From Maratus speciosus (taxonomy: Eukaryota > Arthropoda > Arachnida > Araneae > Salticidae), in contig OZ010800.1 in the NCBI GenBank assembly GCA_963932465.1, forward strand, positions 92,458,307 through 92,522,306: DNA of 64,000 nucleotides, read 5' to 3'. Under the pieces are notes generated by a model, which had not been told where the DNA came from, did not search any database, and was given only the letters and a program-made list of their open reading frames with translations. Shown here one piece after another: positions 1 to 10,892 of the stretch (the stretch's first letter is position 1; each line of letters starts with the position of its first letter). Position numbers and translations under genes: made by a program.

Positions 1-756
1 GATACTAACGATTCCGAAATCAGTTCTTTATCTTTAGAAACGGAAATGAATATGTTTTTGAGATTTAAAAACAAAAACTATATTTCTTCTGTTGCTACTG
101 ATTTTCGGAAATGTTTTCTTAGTAGTTTTAAAACTATATCAATCATTTTTCTGATTTCGGAATATAAGTTTTTCGGATGATATCCATTCTTGAGTGAATC
201 TTTTCGTCAAACTAAGTTAACACTTGCTAAAAGTGATAAAAATGCCCTTACAGCGGAAATAAATACTTTTTTTTCTGATCGGCAGGTTTCACCGCTCAGA
301 CGGTCTGAAGATATATAATGATACAAACATTTCGTGTCTAAAAAAAATGTTTTAATTGAAAACTGGTAAACAAAAATTACGCGATCTCATGTACAATGAA
401 ATTAAGTGTAATAATAAAAATGAATATTTGTGAACGTGAGTTATTTTTTATTATTGTTTCTTATTCTGACAATTTTAGGTAGCTCTATGGAGGCTAAATA
501 ATTGCATATATTTGTCATTGCCTAAAATATCTCTATTGAAGTTCTTATAATTGATGGTATAACGGTGTTCTTTTAAGTATTGTCTTTCAAGATCAACTAC
601 CTGCGAGCGAGCCCGAGTTTAAAATTTAACTTAAATTACTTAGGTAATTATGTGTACTTCATATTTCCCTCCCGGGAGTCGTAAAATTTATTTTAATACT
701 TTAATGTAAAATTTAATTTAGTACTTAATGTGTATTAGCACAACAAACGATATATA
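1..756. other. AT-rich noncoding stretch
   Basis: I see no open frame of useful length, no recognisable repeat ends and no RNA gene here. The sequence is plain AT-rich DNA up to the palindromic element that starts at 757. Confidence 0.5.
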
Positions 757-894
757 AGGCCAGTTCATGCCGTTTAAAACGTCGGAATGGATCATCTCTA
801 CACGGTGATTGGTACTTAGCGGCGCACCCATCGTTCATGCCAATCACCGTGTAAAGGTTATCCGTGTGACTATTTAAAAGTCATGAACTGACCT
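757..894. mobile_element. short palindromic MITE
   Basis: The ends are inverted copies: AGGCCAGTTCATG at 757 and CATGAACTGACCT ending at 894. A second inverted pair lies inside, CTACACGGTGATTGG near 802 and CCAATCACCGTGTAAAG near 840, so the 138 bp unit folds into one long hairpin. The centre (GCGGCGCACCCATCG) is GC-rich compared with its surroundings. There is no coding capacity. Size and structure fit a non-autonomous TIR element; the superfamily is not determined. Confidence 0.7.
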
Positions 895-3360
895 CGTATG
901 GCCTGCATGCGTTCCTCCTCACATTTAAATAAATTTATTTAATACTTTAAATACTCATCAGTTAAAAATTGTGAATCATGAAATCCAGTCTAGCCTCCAA
1001 ACTATTAAGTCCCTTTCCCACAGACATTTAATTCAGCCATCACACTTTTCTGCTAAAACGAAAACAAAATATAAATTAAACCTGTGTTCTGGTTGATACC
1101 TGGCCGCATTTTACATGCATACTTTCTTTATTTAGTTAGTGCGCACCGCCATTCTTATAATCTTTTCACTGCCATATCACATCATTCTATTTTATTCATG
1201 CATTTGAAACTTTATTTCAGATCCTCATACATTTTTAGTAACATACATTTCTTCCAATAGCTAATGTTACCAGCTGCCCATATTTGTAGATTGGTAATTT
1301 TGGCTAAAGTCTATAACGTACTATTAAAATCCGTGTTCAACACTGATTATTTTCGACATGTCCAATTACCACAATAATTCCTTTAATTTTGACAGCAACC
1401 CTAGATTACCTCAACTATGTATAACAAACGACTGCTCAAAGTTTGCTAATTTTCTCTCAAGTCAAATCTTCTGTCTACCCTGGTGCAGTCGCCAAAACCT
1501 TTGTGTATTGGAATTGTGGTTCCGCCAAGTAGCGTGAACTTCTGACAGTAATTTCGTGACTTCACTCTCTGCCTCTCTTCTTGCCAGATAACACAGAAGC
1601 GGCTATGGTTTTATCTATTATTTGCTGCGCACCTCTCTGTGTACTTTTATCACGACCCTGTTCTTTTAAGATGCTATAAAATCTACAATTTGTAAAAGTT
1701 AGTTGGACTATTTCTAAATTGTGTCTCGAAAATCAATCATTCTGTAAAGATTCTTTGTTATATAGTTTGGCCGAAGCTGTAGTTTTATGGTTGCATTTTA
1801 TGTAAGCTATATGTTATTTAATCCTAGGTTTAAGCTTTCTGTTTGTCATTTCTATTTTCTTGTTCTGTTTTATTTTCTTTCATCTGTTTTGCATCTGTCG
1901 GAGCGATGAAATATTCCGAACTGAATACAGGTATTTACTTGCTTTGTAAGTGCATTTTAATTACTTTTAGAAACTATTGGCTTAGTTTGATGATTTTAAT
2001 GCATTTTGATATGCAAATCTAAAACATTTTCATGTTAAACAAACATCTTTTACATACAAACATGATAAATTAACAGAATTAATATTAGCATTAAAATTAA
2101 TATTATTGTGTTGCTTTTGCATGTATAAATTCAATTTCACAACTGAAAATGATTAATTGAGATTTAATATTATTCTAAAAAATGATATATTGTTTCGAGA
2201 AAATTCATCAATACACTTGGAAATCAAAGTACTAGAAAGTGTTTCAAAAAGTCGGTGACAGAAAAAGTAACTGTTTATAATAAAAGTTTCTTAAAATCTG
2301 AATATATATATATATTAGTTTCTTTGTTTTAGAATAATAAATAACACTTTTTGGAACCATGGGTACACAGAGGTGATTATTGTAAAATTTTGTTCACAGC
2401 TATATTTTGTGAGATTAACATTTATTTTTTTGCAGTGTCTCTTGACAGTGCTAGTCATATACCAAGAACGGAACGCACATGTGGTTCATAAATACATGTT
2501 GAATTTATAAAACATAAATTACCATTGCAAAAAGAGTATAGGTCACGATATAGGCTTGATTTTTTATCTAATCCAAATAGGAGTATTTATTTCTTACTAT
2601 ACCTCTAAACGTTAAGTTTCACGAACAATGTTAAAACGTTGGAACGCATTTGTTAGACACGTGTTAACTGTTTAATATTGCGCAAAATATTCAAACTAGG
2701 ATTTATATATTTATCTTGATTGATTTGATGAAATTTTCCAAACGAATTAGAAAAATATTCCACTTCAGAAAGAGCCCAATTTAGAGGCTAAGCAATAATA
2801 TCTGAAATGTCGCACGTAACGATTAGATGAAGTTAAAGTAGATGTTGTAGAGCCGATGTTAAATTACAAGAAACCTATATTATTTTATCCCCAAAGTGTC
2901 TCAGTAAAGTGCGAGTTATATCATTTCATAAGAACCTATTCCTACTTTCCAAATATAAACGCATTTTTTTTTTTTTTTTACGTAGTCACACAGTTAATAA
3001 AAATTGAATCAAATTTCTTTATTTGAATGGTAGCATTTAATACTCCTACTTTCATCAAAGATCAAAGGCGATTTTTAAACATCGCTTTAATGTCAAAAGA
3101 TGTCAAAGACGGAAAATGCTAATGTTAAATACACGGAATAAAATTTCATTTAAATATTCTTTCTTTTTAAAAGGATGCAACGTATTCAGGCAATTTCCTT
3201 GAATAAATTTTTTTTTTTTTAATTATTAAAATTATTATTAAATTATGATTCACTAGGAGGATGAATTATATGCTACATTATTTATTACATTAAAGGAATG
3301 AGTCCTGTCCAAAATATAGCTATGTTCCTTTACAGCTCTTTGTTATCATTTGTTTTGTAG
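895..3360. other. noncoding, no gene seen
   Basis: This stretch is AT-rich with homopolymer T runs near 2966-2979 and 3209-3220. I find no family signature, no paired inverted ends and no frame above background. Confidence 0.45.
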
Positions 3361-3467
3361 ATATGGAAAGGAAATTTTACTTTTCGACGGGCCAAGAAGA
3401 CACAATTCTGTTACCAAAGGATTACGAACGAAGATATTTTCAGAGAGCGACGGGAACGTTTTTGTAG
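3361..3467 (+). other. possible 3'-terminal exon
   Basis: A polypyrimidine-like tract ending TTTGTTTTGTAG at 3349-3360 is a plausible splice acceptor. Downstream, the frame beginning ATGGAAAGGAAATTT at 3363 runs 34 codons to TAG at 3465-3467, and an AATAAA lies at 3570-3575. Base composition here is less AT-biased than the flanks. However, all three forward frames stay open across most of the interval, so the reading frame cannot be fixed and no protein family is recognised. One other frame contains LLFDGPRRHNS, which loosely recalls the DGHxSH box of pogo-type transposases, so a decayed transposase scrap is an alternative. Confidence 0.25.
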
Positions 3468-3964
3468 AAAATATTAAAAAATTATTTTATTTAATAGTTG
3501 AAATTTCTGTATAATTTTTCTCATATTTACTTCCCCCTGTAAAATCGCAATTTTTTTCTTATATTAATGAATAAACTACTATTTTATTTTATTTTATTAC
3601 TAAAAAGTATATGGAACATTTGCAAGCTGATTTGATCAAAACTTCATCGAATATCGGTACGAATACTTCGGTATGAATATCGTATCGAAAATGTGTGTTT
3701 AAGTATATTTTGTTATGTTTATGCAACCCTTATATATAAAAAAAAAAAAATACATTCGTATTTGGAAAAAAGGCACAATTCCCAATCAAATGGTGTCTTT
3801 CACATTACTATACAATATTTTGGCGAAGAAATAGTATGAAGTGGTGTCTTTTTTAACATTTTCGTAGTTGAAAAGTGTTTATGAATTCGGTTTGTCTGTC
3901 TGTCCGTCTATCTATTTGTTTGTCAGTCTGTCTCTCCGATTTTCCGTGCCCTAACGTGCGTAAA

Positions 3965-5374
3965 CAGGGTTCATACACTATTTGAATAACAAAATTCCCT
4001 GACTTTTCCAGGTTTTCCAGACCATATTTCCTATAATTCCATGACCATAATTCAGGACATTTTTAGAAATGCAAATCACAATTCTTGATCTTAATGATTG
4101 AACTCATAATGCAAAAGATAATACACAGATATTACATTGATAAGAGTAAAATGTAATCTTACCTCTGAAAGTGAAAATTGCCTATAAAACTAAAACAAAA
4201 TCTATATCATTACAATTCTTGATCTTAATGATTGAACTCATAATGCAAAAGATAATACACAGATAATACATTGATAAGAGTGAAATGTAATCTTACCTCT
4301 GAAAATGAAAATTAACTATAAAACTAAAACTAAGAATCTATATCATTTGATATTTAAACTATAAAAAATGATAACAAACATTCAAAATTTTTTAGACAGT
4401 TTTGCTATCATATCATTTACGAGTATTTGTGTTGTTTCAAAAGTTAGTTTGGCGTGTAAGTTCCAATTTTTTTGTCTTTTAAAATTTGAATTTCAGCTAC
4501 ATCTTCTTTTTCCGTTTATTTTATTTATTTATTTATTTATTTTTTTGCTTGCTATATTTTACCTTTCTTTTTTATTTAAATACTCATGATATCTTGAAAA
4601 ATTTGTATAGCTAAAACATCTATGTTAAAAATGTGAATTTAGCGAAAATTCTACTTGCAAGTGAAAAATCGGAACATTTTTTGCAAACAGACCTCGGAAC
4701 TCGTAAGAATCTTGACGCATGGCAGAGCATAAAAAAATCCCTGACTTTTTCAGGATTTGGGGGAAAATTGCAATTTTCCCTGACTTTCTATGACTTTTTG
4801 AGCCTATGTCATTTTCCCTGACATAGTTTACTCTGTTTTCCAGGTTTTCCAGGCGCGTAGGAACTATAGGTGCAGATTCCCAAAATTTTTAAGAAACCAG
4901 TGGATCCTAAACCCCAAAAAATCGAGTCGCCACTTTGGTTCTTAATCAAAATCTAGTGGCCACATTATGAAACAAACTCATAAAACTATAGTGTTTATAT
5001 GTAAAAAACTTAACAAAAAACTCAGGAATTCAAAATGAAACATAGTTTAGCTAATAAATACAAATGTACAACAAAACACAGACTAATTACAACAAAATAT
5101 TCGGCAAGAAAGCTGTACATCACAGGGGCAGCGTTCACGGCGGTAACTGAGAACGAAAAAGTTCCCTGACATTTTATCATGGATATTTTATTGAAAGAGC
5201 TGGTGCTTTTCTATTTACGGAAGAAAAAAAAATCAAACTTCCACAACGGGGATTGGGAACACTGGAAATTGATCTCTGGAGACTAAGGCACTGAAAGTTA
5301 GTCGCCACAGCAAAAAATTTAGTCGCCACGTGGCGAATGGCGGCCGTAAATCTGCACCTATAGTAGGAACCCTG
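3965..5374. mobile_element. hAT-like non-autonomous element
   Basis: The ends are CAGGGTTC at 3965 and GAACCCTG ending at 5374, and the 5 bp GTAAA directly abuts both outer edges (3960-3964 and 5375-5379). Subterminal blocks rich in CCCTGACTTTTCCAGG recur near 3990, 4740 and 4810-4850, as seen in many animal hAT-type elements. No transposase survives. The element interrupts dispersed-repeat copy A, whose sequence continues on both sides. hAT normally makes 8 bp duplications, and only 5 bp match here, so the superfamily call is tentative. Confidence 0.55.
4079..4347. repeat. 134 bp tandem duplication
   Basis: Two near-identical units start with TTCTTGATCTTAATGATTG at 4082 and 4216, giving a period of about 134 bp. 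Both end with AAAACTAAAAC...TCTATATCAT. The few differences, including one small length change, suggest a fairly recent duplication inside the hAT-like element. Confidence 0.8.
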
Positions 5375-5587
5375 GTAAATATCGCCAGATTGTTATGAAA
5401 TTGATATATGTTATTGTGGTTTACCATAGCATGCTCGGTATGTTAAATGAAGTGTGTAGCATTTATGGTTCAGTTAGAGAGACACTCAAAAGAATTTCGT
5501 CCGTTTACGGCGCATATATCGGGGAAATATCGTTTGTGGAGAGATTTGACGAAATCATACTATTTTAAACATATTGAAATTTATCTA

Positions 5588-6040
5588 CCGGGTGTCCTAA
5601 AAAGGACTGACTGATTTTAAAATTCAATAACTTGCAAACGGTGACAGATATTTAAAGAATTCTTGAAAGAGGGTTATGCATAAGGTCAAAAGTTTTTTTT
5701 ACAGTGATTTTCGATTTTTGTTCGAATTACAAAAAATAGATGGCGCTGCCATCAACAGACGCTAAATTCAGGCTCGATTTTTGGCACTTCGGTACCCACT
5801 CAATACATTTTCATCTCATTTTTCCGCATGGAAGAACAGAAAGACAAAAAAATGGAGTCTGCATTTAGCGTCTATTGATCGCAGCGCCATCTATTGTTTG
5901 TAATTCGAACTAAAATCGAGAATCACTGTAAAAAATTTTTTGACGTATGCATAACCCTCCTGCAAGAATTTTTTAAGTATCTGTACCCGTTTGCAAGTTA
6001 TTGAATTTTAAAACCAGTCAGTCCTTTTTAGGACACCCGG
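5588..6040. mobile_element. MITE with long TIRs, TA target
   Basis: The ends CCGGGTGTCCTAAAAAGG (5588) and CCTTTTTAGGACACCCGG (ending 6040) are exact inverses and are flanked by TA on each side. Inverted homology extends inward for more than 150 bp per arm; for example AGATGGCGCTGCCATC near 5738 pairs with GCAGCGCCATCT near 5881. The 453 bp unit has no coding capacity. TA target duplication and the GGGTGTCC terminus place it with the Tc1/mariner-type MITEs. Confidence 0.85.
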
Positions 6041-6072
6041 TATATCACCGATGTGTAGTACAAAGCACCTAA

Positions 6073-6664
6073 GGGGAACGTGGACCTTTATTTGAGCAAA
6101 AATCGAAAATTATTTTTCTGCATATTATTGTTCTCCAGTTTGTTCTGAGACATTACCGAAAAACCGAATGCAGATGCAATTTTTTTTCGTAAAGTTATAA
6201 GCTTTGAATTTTGTGCACAAACAATTTTTTGTCCCTTTAATATGCTTTAAATTGTTTTCTTCAAAACTGATTTGTCACGTTTTTAGATTTTTGAAATGCT
6301 CCATGCATCTTCAACTTATTAAAAGGCAAAGTGTTGATGAAAATAGATATCAGATTCAGAAAACATTCTCTAAAAAATTAACTATTGAAGGGATTAAAAA
6401 TTCGATTCAGAGATTTCTTTGCAATAGAGTTTTAAGTGACTAAAATGCAAAATCGAGGAACTATCTCAAAAAAAAAAGACGCAGGGAGCATTTTAAAATT
6501 TCGTTTTAAAATTTTAAACATTTCAAAAAAATCTTAAAATTATAATGAGTTTGGAAATTTCTTTTACTATGTTCTACATACTGATGGTTTAATGTATATA
6601 TTTCTCAAAATTTCACATCTCTATGATGAAATGTAAAGATTTTTTTTTTATGTCAACACTTCCC
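6073..6664. mobile_element. TTAA-flanked MITE, copy 1
   Basis: The left end GGGGAACGTGGAC at 6073 is preceded by CTAA, a decayed TTAA. The right end GTCAACACTTCCC ends at 6664 and is followed by TTAA. A diverged second copy lies at 19690-20994. The only ORF (6204-6443) is not conserved between copies and is not credible as a gene. TTAA targets are typical of piggyBac-type transposition. Confidence 0.7.
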
Positions 6665-6999
6665 TTAATGTAGAATCTGGTGTGCATATAATTTACCGTT
6701 CATTTATAGAGACACACAAAAATATTTCGGTACAGTTCTGCGTGTGAACAATAATTGATAAAATGAGTTTCCATTTGTTGTACTCGTTTTAAAAGCTAAC
6801 TACATTTTAGATATTACTCGGTGTGTACAAATTCTAGAGATCGTATACAAAGCTACACAAAAGTTCTCAAGTACATTTCCATTTATCAACGGAAATTGTT
6901 GAATCAAAAATTTCAACAGTAGTATGCCTTTAATTAAACTAACTTTTAGCATACTACGTAGTATACATGCAAATCTATCAATTATATACAGTGCTGTAC

Positions 7000-7003
7000 A
7001 AAA

Positions 7004-7042
<39 letters not shown>

Positions 7043-7045
7043 ATA
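7000..7045. repeat. (AAAT)n microsatellite
   Basis: About eleven uninterrupted AAAT units lie inside the last tandem unit of dispersed-repeat copy A. Confidence 0.95.
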
Positions 7046-7235
7046 GTAATTGCTGTAATTATGTTTTAAACCTCGCTATGCATTTTCTAAATTGTTTATT
7101 TAGCTACTTTCACATAATAAGCTGTAAAGCTTTATTACAATCTCCTCAATGTATTCGAAAGTGTTATATGATCTATGCTGGAAACATGATTTTTCGTTCT
7201 TGATAATTTTACAATACTTTCTAGGATTGGATATC

Positions 7236-8098
7236 AGTAGAATGTTCTTTATTTAAAGTATCTTCAATTAAAATAATTTGTGAATTAAGTCGTAAACGGC
7301 AACTGGTTTTCCTAAAATTTGCTGAATAAAAAATAATAATTCGAAAAAAAAAATTATATGTTGTTGAATGTGTGTGTTTTTATTAGAATCGTTTTGATGG
7401 AAGTACATTAAAAGTATTAATGCATTTACAATTCCGAAACACTTTGTAAAAAATGTTTGCTTATTTGTGATAATAAATTGCACATAGAAAAAATGACTGT
7501 AAAATGTTAGATATATTTACGTATTAGAAAAGGTCTTGTATGATGATTTAGTTAGGATTTTTATTTCTTCATTTCTGTGTCAAACAAAGGAGAAAACAAT
7601 CGAGATAAATGAATAATTCTTTTCATTTATTATTCAAACCAATAAAATAAAACTTAAAAAAAAATTGGTATCGTGATATGTTTAAATTTTTATATGATAT
7701 GCTCAGTAAAGATACTCTAAACGTTTTTATTTTTAAAGGAATACATTTTCTTCCTCGATAGTCCATTCTCAGAGAAAATAATCTTTTTTAATGAAAATCA
7801 ATAGCATGTTCTTCATAGCGGTTTACTATCGTCCGTGAAACCTAAAGAAGTAATTAATTTTTAATGGACAGACAATCTGGTGAGACGATAAAAAAAAAAA
7901 AAAAAAATTGTAGTAAAACACTTACAAGCATATTGCTTTTAAAGTTTTTAATAGAATACATTTCGCCCTCTGTGACTATTTGAAATGTAATAAAAAACTT
8001 TATTAGCGAAATGAATGGTATTTCATGTTTTAAAGGAAATTTCTTTTTATCATAATACGAATGGAAGAAGTATCACGGATATCTATAGGTCTATCCCA
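7236..8098. other. noncoding, no gene seen
   Basis: AT-rich with an A run at about 7892-7907. The minus-strand frame at 7268-7483 overlaps low-complexity sequence and shows no motif. Confidence 0.45.
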
Positions 8099-8353
8099 CA
8101 CTGTAAAAAAAATAATGCCAGTTTTCCGGTAGGAATCGGAAAAATAGTTGCCCTTATCGTACCGGAATAATTTCCAATCCAGCTCGGAATAAAATCCGTA
8201 AAATCGGAATAAAATCCGAAAAATACCGTTTTACTGACAATTTCCTTATTTTTACGGATTTTATTCCGAGCTGGGTCGGAAATTATTCCAGTACGATAAG
8301 GGCAACTATTTTTTCGATTCCTACCGGAAAACTGTCAGTATTTTTTTTCAGTG
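8099..8353. mobile_element. CACTG-ended hairpin MITE
   Basis: The ends are CACTGTAAAAAAAA and TTTTTTTTCAGTG. Both arms carry matching blocks, such as TAGTTGCCCTTATCGTAC on the left and GTACGATAAGGGCAACTA on the right, so the 255 bp unit is almost one perfect hairpin. The centre repeats CGGAATAAAATCCG. It shares its termini with the elements at 21218, 34094 and 34373, but its interior differs. Confidence 0.85.
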
Positions 8354-8832
8354 TATTTTTTTTAAGCAGACATGTATGCAGGATGCTCCAAAATTCGACT
8401 GCCACATTAAGAGGGGTGATAGAAAACATCAAGAGAATTTAAAACTACCATTGAACATGGGGTCGCAAACCATGTAATTAATCATAAATACAGGTTGTTC
8501 TGCCCTATTTCATTTTATGTTGACGGCAATAACTTACAGAAAACAGAAGTATATTATAATAAAACTTTAAATAGACATTCTCAAATTTGATGTAAATGTG
8601 ATAATATTGAAAAAAAGTGGTAGAAGTTTCCATTATGCGCGTCAACACTATGCACTTGACGCTCCACATTTTGGACTGCAATCGTCAGTTCATACTGCAT
8701 AATCGATTGCTTGAGCAACCTGTTTTTCCAGAATCATTCGTGATGTTATAACATCTCACACAGTGTAAGGTACATAATACAAATCATTGCATTTCAATTA
8801 TAATGTTTTGATTTTTCTCACATTTATTACAG

Positions 8833-8888
8833 TCAAAGCAAGTTCAGTTAAGATGAAGTACCCAGTATTTTTGACTAAATACATGGCA
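8833..8888 (+). other. candidate small internal exon
   Basis: The sequence CTCACATTTATTACAG ending at 8832 is a plausible acceptor, and GGCA|GTAAGTATT at 8885-8897 is a strong donor. Between them, one frame is open (KASSVKMKYPVFLTKYMA, 18 codons). The interval lies inside a TIR element and directly before the palindrome, so if real it would be captured host sequence. Chance splice-like motifs are common in AT-rich DNA, and no family is recognised. Confidence 0.2.
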
Positions 8889-8895
8889 GTAAGTA

Positions 8896-9212
8896 TTGTC
8901 CGGTTTCAATTATATTTATTTTTTTCCAACGTTGCTTTCGCTAGAATGTCTTTTACTCGGGACGTGGCTGGGGACCTGTGAACCTTGCTTCCGCGAAAGA
9001 GTCGGACTAGAGTAGAAGAATAAATGGCTGCGGACGAAGAGGGGCCGCTCGCCGCGGCAGTATCACCCTCTTCGTCCGCAGTCTTTTATTCTTCTACTCT
9101 AGTCCGACTCTTTCGCGGAAGCAAGGTTCACAGGTCCCCAGCCACATCCCGAGTAAAAGACATTCTAGCGAAAGCAACGTTGGAAAAAAAATCAAAAATT
9201 GAAACCGGACAA
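8896..9212. repeat. near-perfect 317 bp palindrome
   Basis: The arms 8896-9043 and 9066-9212 are reverse complements with only a handful of mismatches, from TTGTCCGGTTTCAATT to its inverse at the right. They are separated by a 22 bp loop containing CCGCTCGCCGCGGCAG. The arm segment nearest the loop is unusually GC-rich for this window. The frame at 9024-9218 is simply read-through of the palindrome. Such high identity suggests recent origin or ongoing arm correction. Confidence 0.95.
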
Positions 9213-9352
9213 ATTTAAAAGGGAAATTACACAAATTAAAGACACCAAAAAGCCGGTAGGAAGGGCTCTCTAATGTCCCATGTTCTATAGTAATTTTTCA
9301 TCCTCTAGATGCTTTCCCTCTTAATTTGTCGGTCGAATTATGGAACACCGTG

Positions 9353-10382
9353 TATATATGCATATTCGTGACATACCGAAGTTTATTTATATATGTATGA
9401 AAAGCGAATAGACAGGAAATACAATAATATATATTCAAGTCTTTAAATAATTTCACAAATAATGGAATCATAAAATGTTTTGCTTAATTAGTGGTACTTA
9501 TTAAATATGCCTATCTTTTCTTTCTATGTTAAAACAATCTTGTGTCATAGTATATTATCTTTAGGTAAACAAAGTATCACTCAATATAATATATAAAAAT
9601 TTAAACATAAATTTCCAAATTTACATAAAAATTATTTACTATGATTATACTCTTATCGAGTAAGAAACCAAAATGCACAGACCGGCTATTTTATTTAAGA
9701 AATATAAACGAAAACATTAACAAAAAACAAAAAACAAAAAACAAAAAACAAAAAAAAAACTAGTAAAATAGAGAAAAAAAAAATCTTTTTTAAAGCTGAA
9801 ACAACACAAATTTTTAAAAGCTTAAAAACAACGAGACGCGAAACAGTTTTTGCTTACATCTTATAATAAAGAAAAATATAAATTATTTTTGAAAATATTC
9901 TGTAGGATGAATATGAAAGGATGTAATATGAAACGTCTAAGTAAACAACTTCCAAGTATTAAAGACATACAAAGTAAAGAATTTTCATGAATAAAAAATA
10001 TAAAGTTCCCAGTTTTCTGTTCTTTCGTCTATTCATTGAAAAACATCCGACCGATAAAATTAAAATTAGAGAAAAAAACATTTTGCTCCAAGTTATTTTC
10101 TTTGCCTTGCTGGTTTCTAAATATCAGATATGGGTAAATTGACAAATTATATTGTTGTGATATTGTCTTTGTAGCATTTCAATTTCTGCTGACATGATTA
10201 CTTTTGTAAAATATTTTTTAGGCAATATGCTAAATAACGTAAATTAATAAAAGTAGCATACTCCTTAAACATTTGTATATTTAATCGCAGGGAATTCAAA
10301 AGTTTTATATTGTGTGCTGTTTCTACAATTTAATCTTAAAACATATTTGTCTTTATAGAAATATTGTGATGGAAATATAAGG
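9353..10382. other. noncoding with (CAAAAAA)n tract
   Basis: No gene or element ends are seen. A 7 bp microsatellite, four to five copies of CAAAAAA, occupies about 9719-9759. Confidence 0.5.
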
Positions 10383-10892
10383 GAAAGTCAATGAATAGGT
10401 CACAGACTGACATGAGAGGTCGGAAATTAGTAATAAATTGTTTCCAAGTATGCCAATAGGCAGCAGCATAATCCAGCTATAAGATGTTTATTTCGAATTT
10501 ATGAGACAGCAGTTGTACAAGATGAGCAGGGTCCTTCAAATGTTGTTGACGAAGAGTGAAGCGATCGTCCATATGAGATTGCGACAGAAAAATCAGTGCG
10601 GGTGGTTTAGGAAATGGTTGCTATGCTATCTGTTGTTGGTCGCATGTCAACTCTAATCATTTCCTCAACATTCCGCACCGATTTTTCTGTCGCATTCTCA
10701 ACAGAATGGCCACTTCCCTTTTCGTCAACAACTGTTGAAGGACCCTGCTCATCTTGTACAACTGCTGTCTCATAAATTCGAAATAAACATCTTATAGTTG
10801 GATTATGCTGCCACCTATTCGCATATTTAGAAAAATTTACTAATAATTTCCGACCTCTCATATCAGTATGGGATTTTCTTACTGACTTTCAA
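10383..10892. repeat. foldback of two transposase fragments
   Basis: The sequence GAAAGTCAATGAATAGGTCA at 10384 is matched in inverse near 10860-10892. The two arms of about 230-260 bp meet near 10620. Paired blocks include TGACATGAGAGGTCGGAAAT / ATTTCCGACCTCTCATATCA and GATGAGCAGGGTCCTTCAA / TTGAAGGACCCTGCTCATC. Each arm carries the same coding scrap, so a partial transposon copy has been duplicated head to head. The arms differ by several percent, so the event is not very recent. Confidence 0.8.
10607..10861 (-). pseudogene. N-terminal transposase HTH fragment
   Basis: The 84-residue minus frame contains RWQHNPTIRCLFRIYETAVV and then VDEKGSGHSVENATEKSV. This layout resembles the N-terminal DNA-binding region (DUF4817-like helix-turn-helix plus linker) of Tc1/mariner-superfamily transposases: a first helix-turn-helix, a Val-Gln-Asp linker, then a GRPS-like stretch before a second HTH. 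The catalytic domain is absent. The other arm of the foldback (10412-10615, plus strand) encodes the same region with frame breaks, so this is a truncated fragment and not a gene. The family assignment rests on the overall look and is uncertain. Confidence 0.4.

Larger units (their letters stand above)
3855..7235 (+). repeat. dispersed tandem-cored repeat, copy A (interrupted)
   Basis: This is the first of five related copies in the window. It has a head with GTTGAAAAGTGTTTATGAAT followed by a GTCT/GTCC-rich microsatellite (3864-3960). A body of degenerate units of roughly 140-150 bp follows, each with a core such as AGAGACACACAAAA or TACAAAGCTACACAAAAG (near 6706, 6847 and 6985). A tail ends in ATGATTTTTCGTTCTTGAT near 7200. 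Three independent insertions split it (3965-5374, 5588-6040, 6073-6664); the repeat resumes directly after each. A GTCY microsatellite, tandem core of about 150 bp and conserved tail are hallmarks of INE-1/HINE or pearl-type non-autonomous Helitron relatives. That assignment is inference, as no Rep/helicase is present. Confidence 0.6.
8379..9352. mobile_element. TIR element carrying a palindrome
   Basis: The left end CAGGATGCTCCAAAATTCGAC and the inverse right end GTCGAATTATGGAACACCGTG (9332-9352) match with scattered changes. Similarity continues inward for about 90 bp per arm (AATTAAGAGGG and TAGAACATGGG blocks). The CAGGRTGYTCC-type terminus resembles the DD41D element at 54481, so this could be a distant non-autonomous relative. 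The interior holds a candidate exon and the large palindrome at 8896-9212, and no transposase. Confidence 0.6.

Noticed and set aside
9024..9218. 64-residue plus frame in the palindrome
   Set aside because: It spans both arms and the loop. The matching 8787-8981 frame is the other arm; no motif and no start context.
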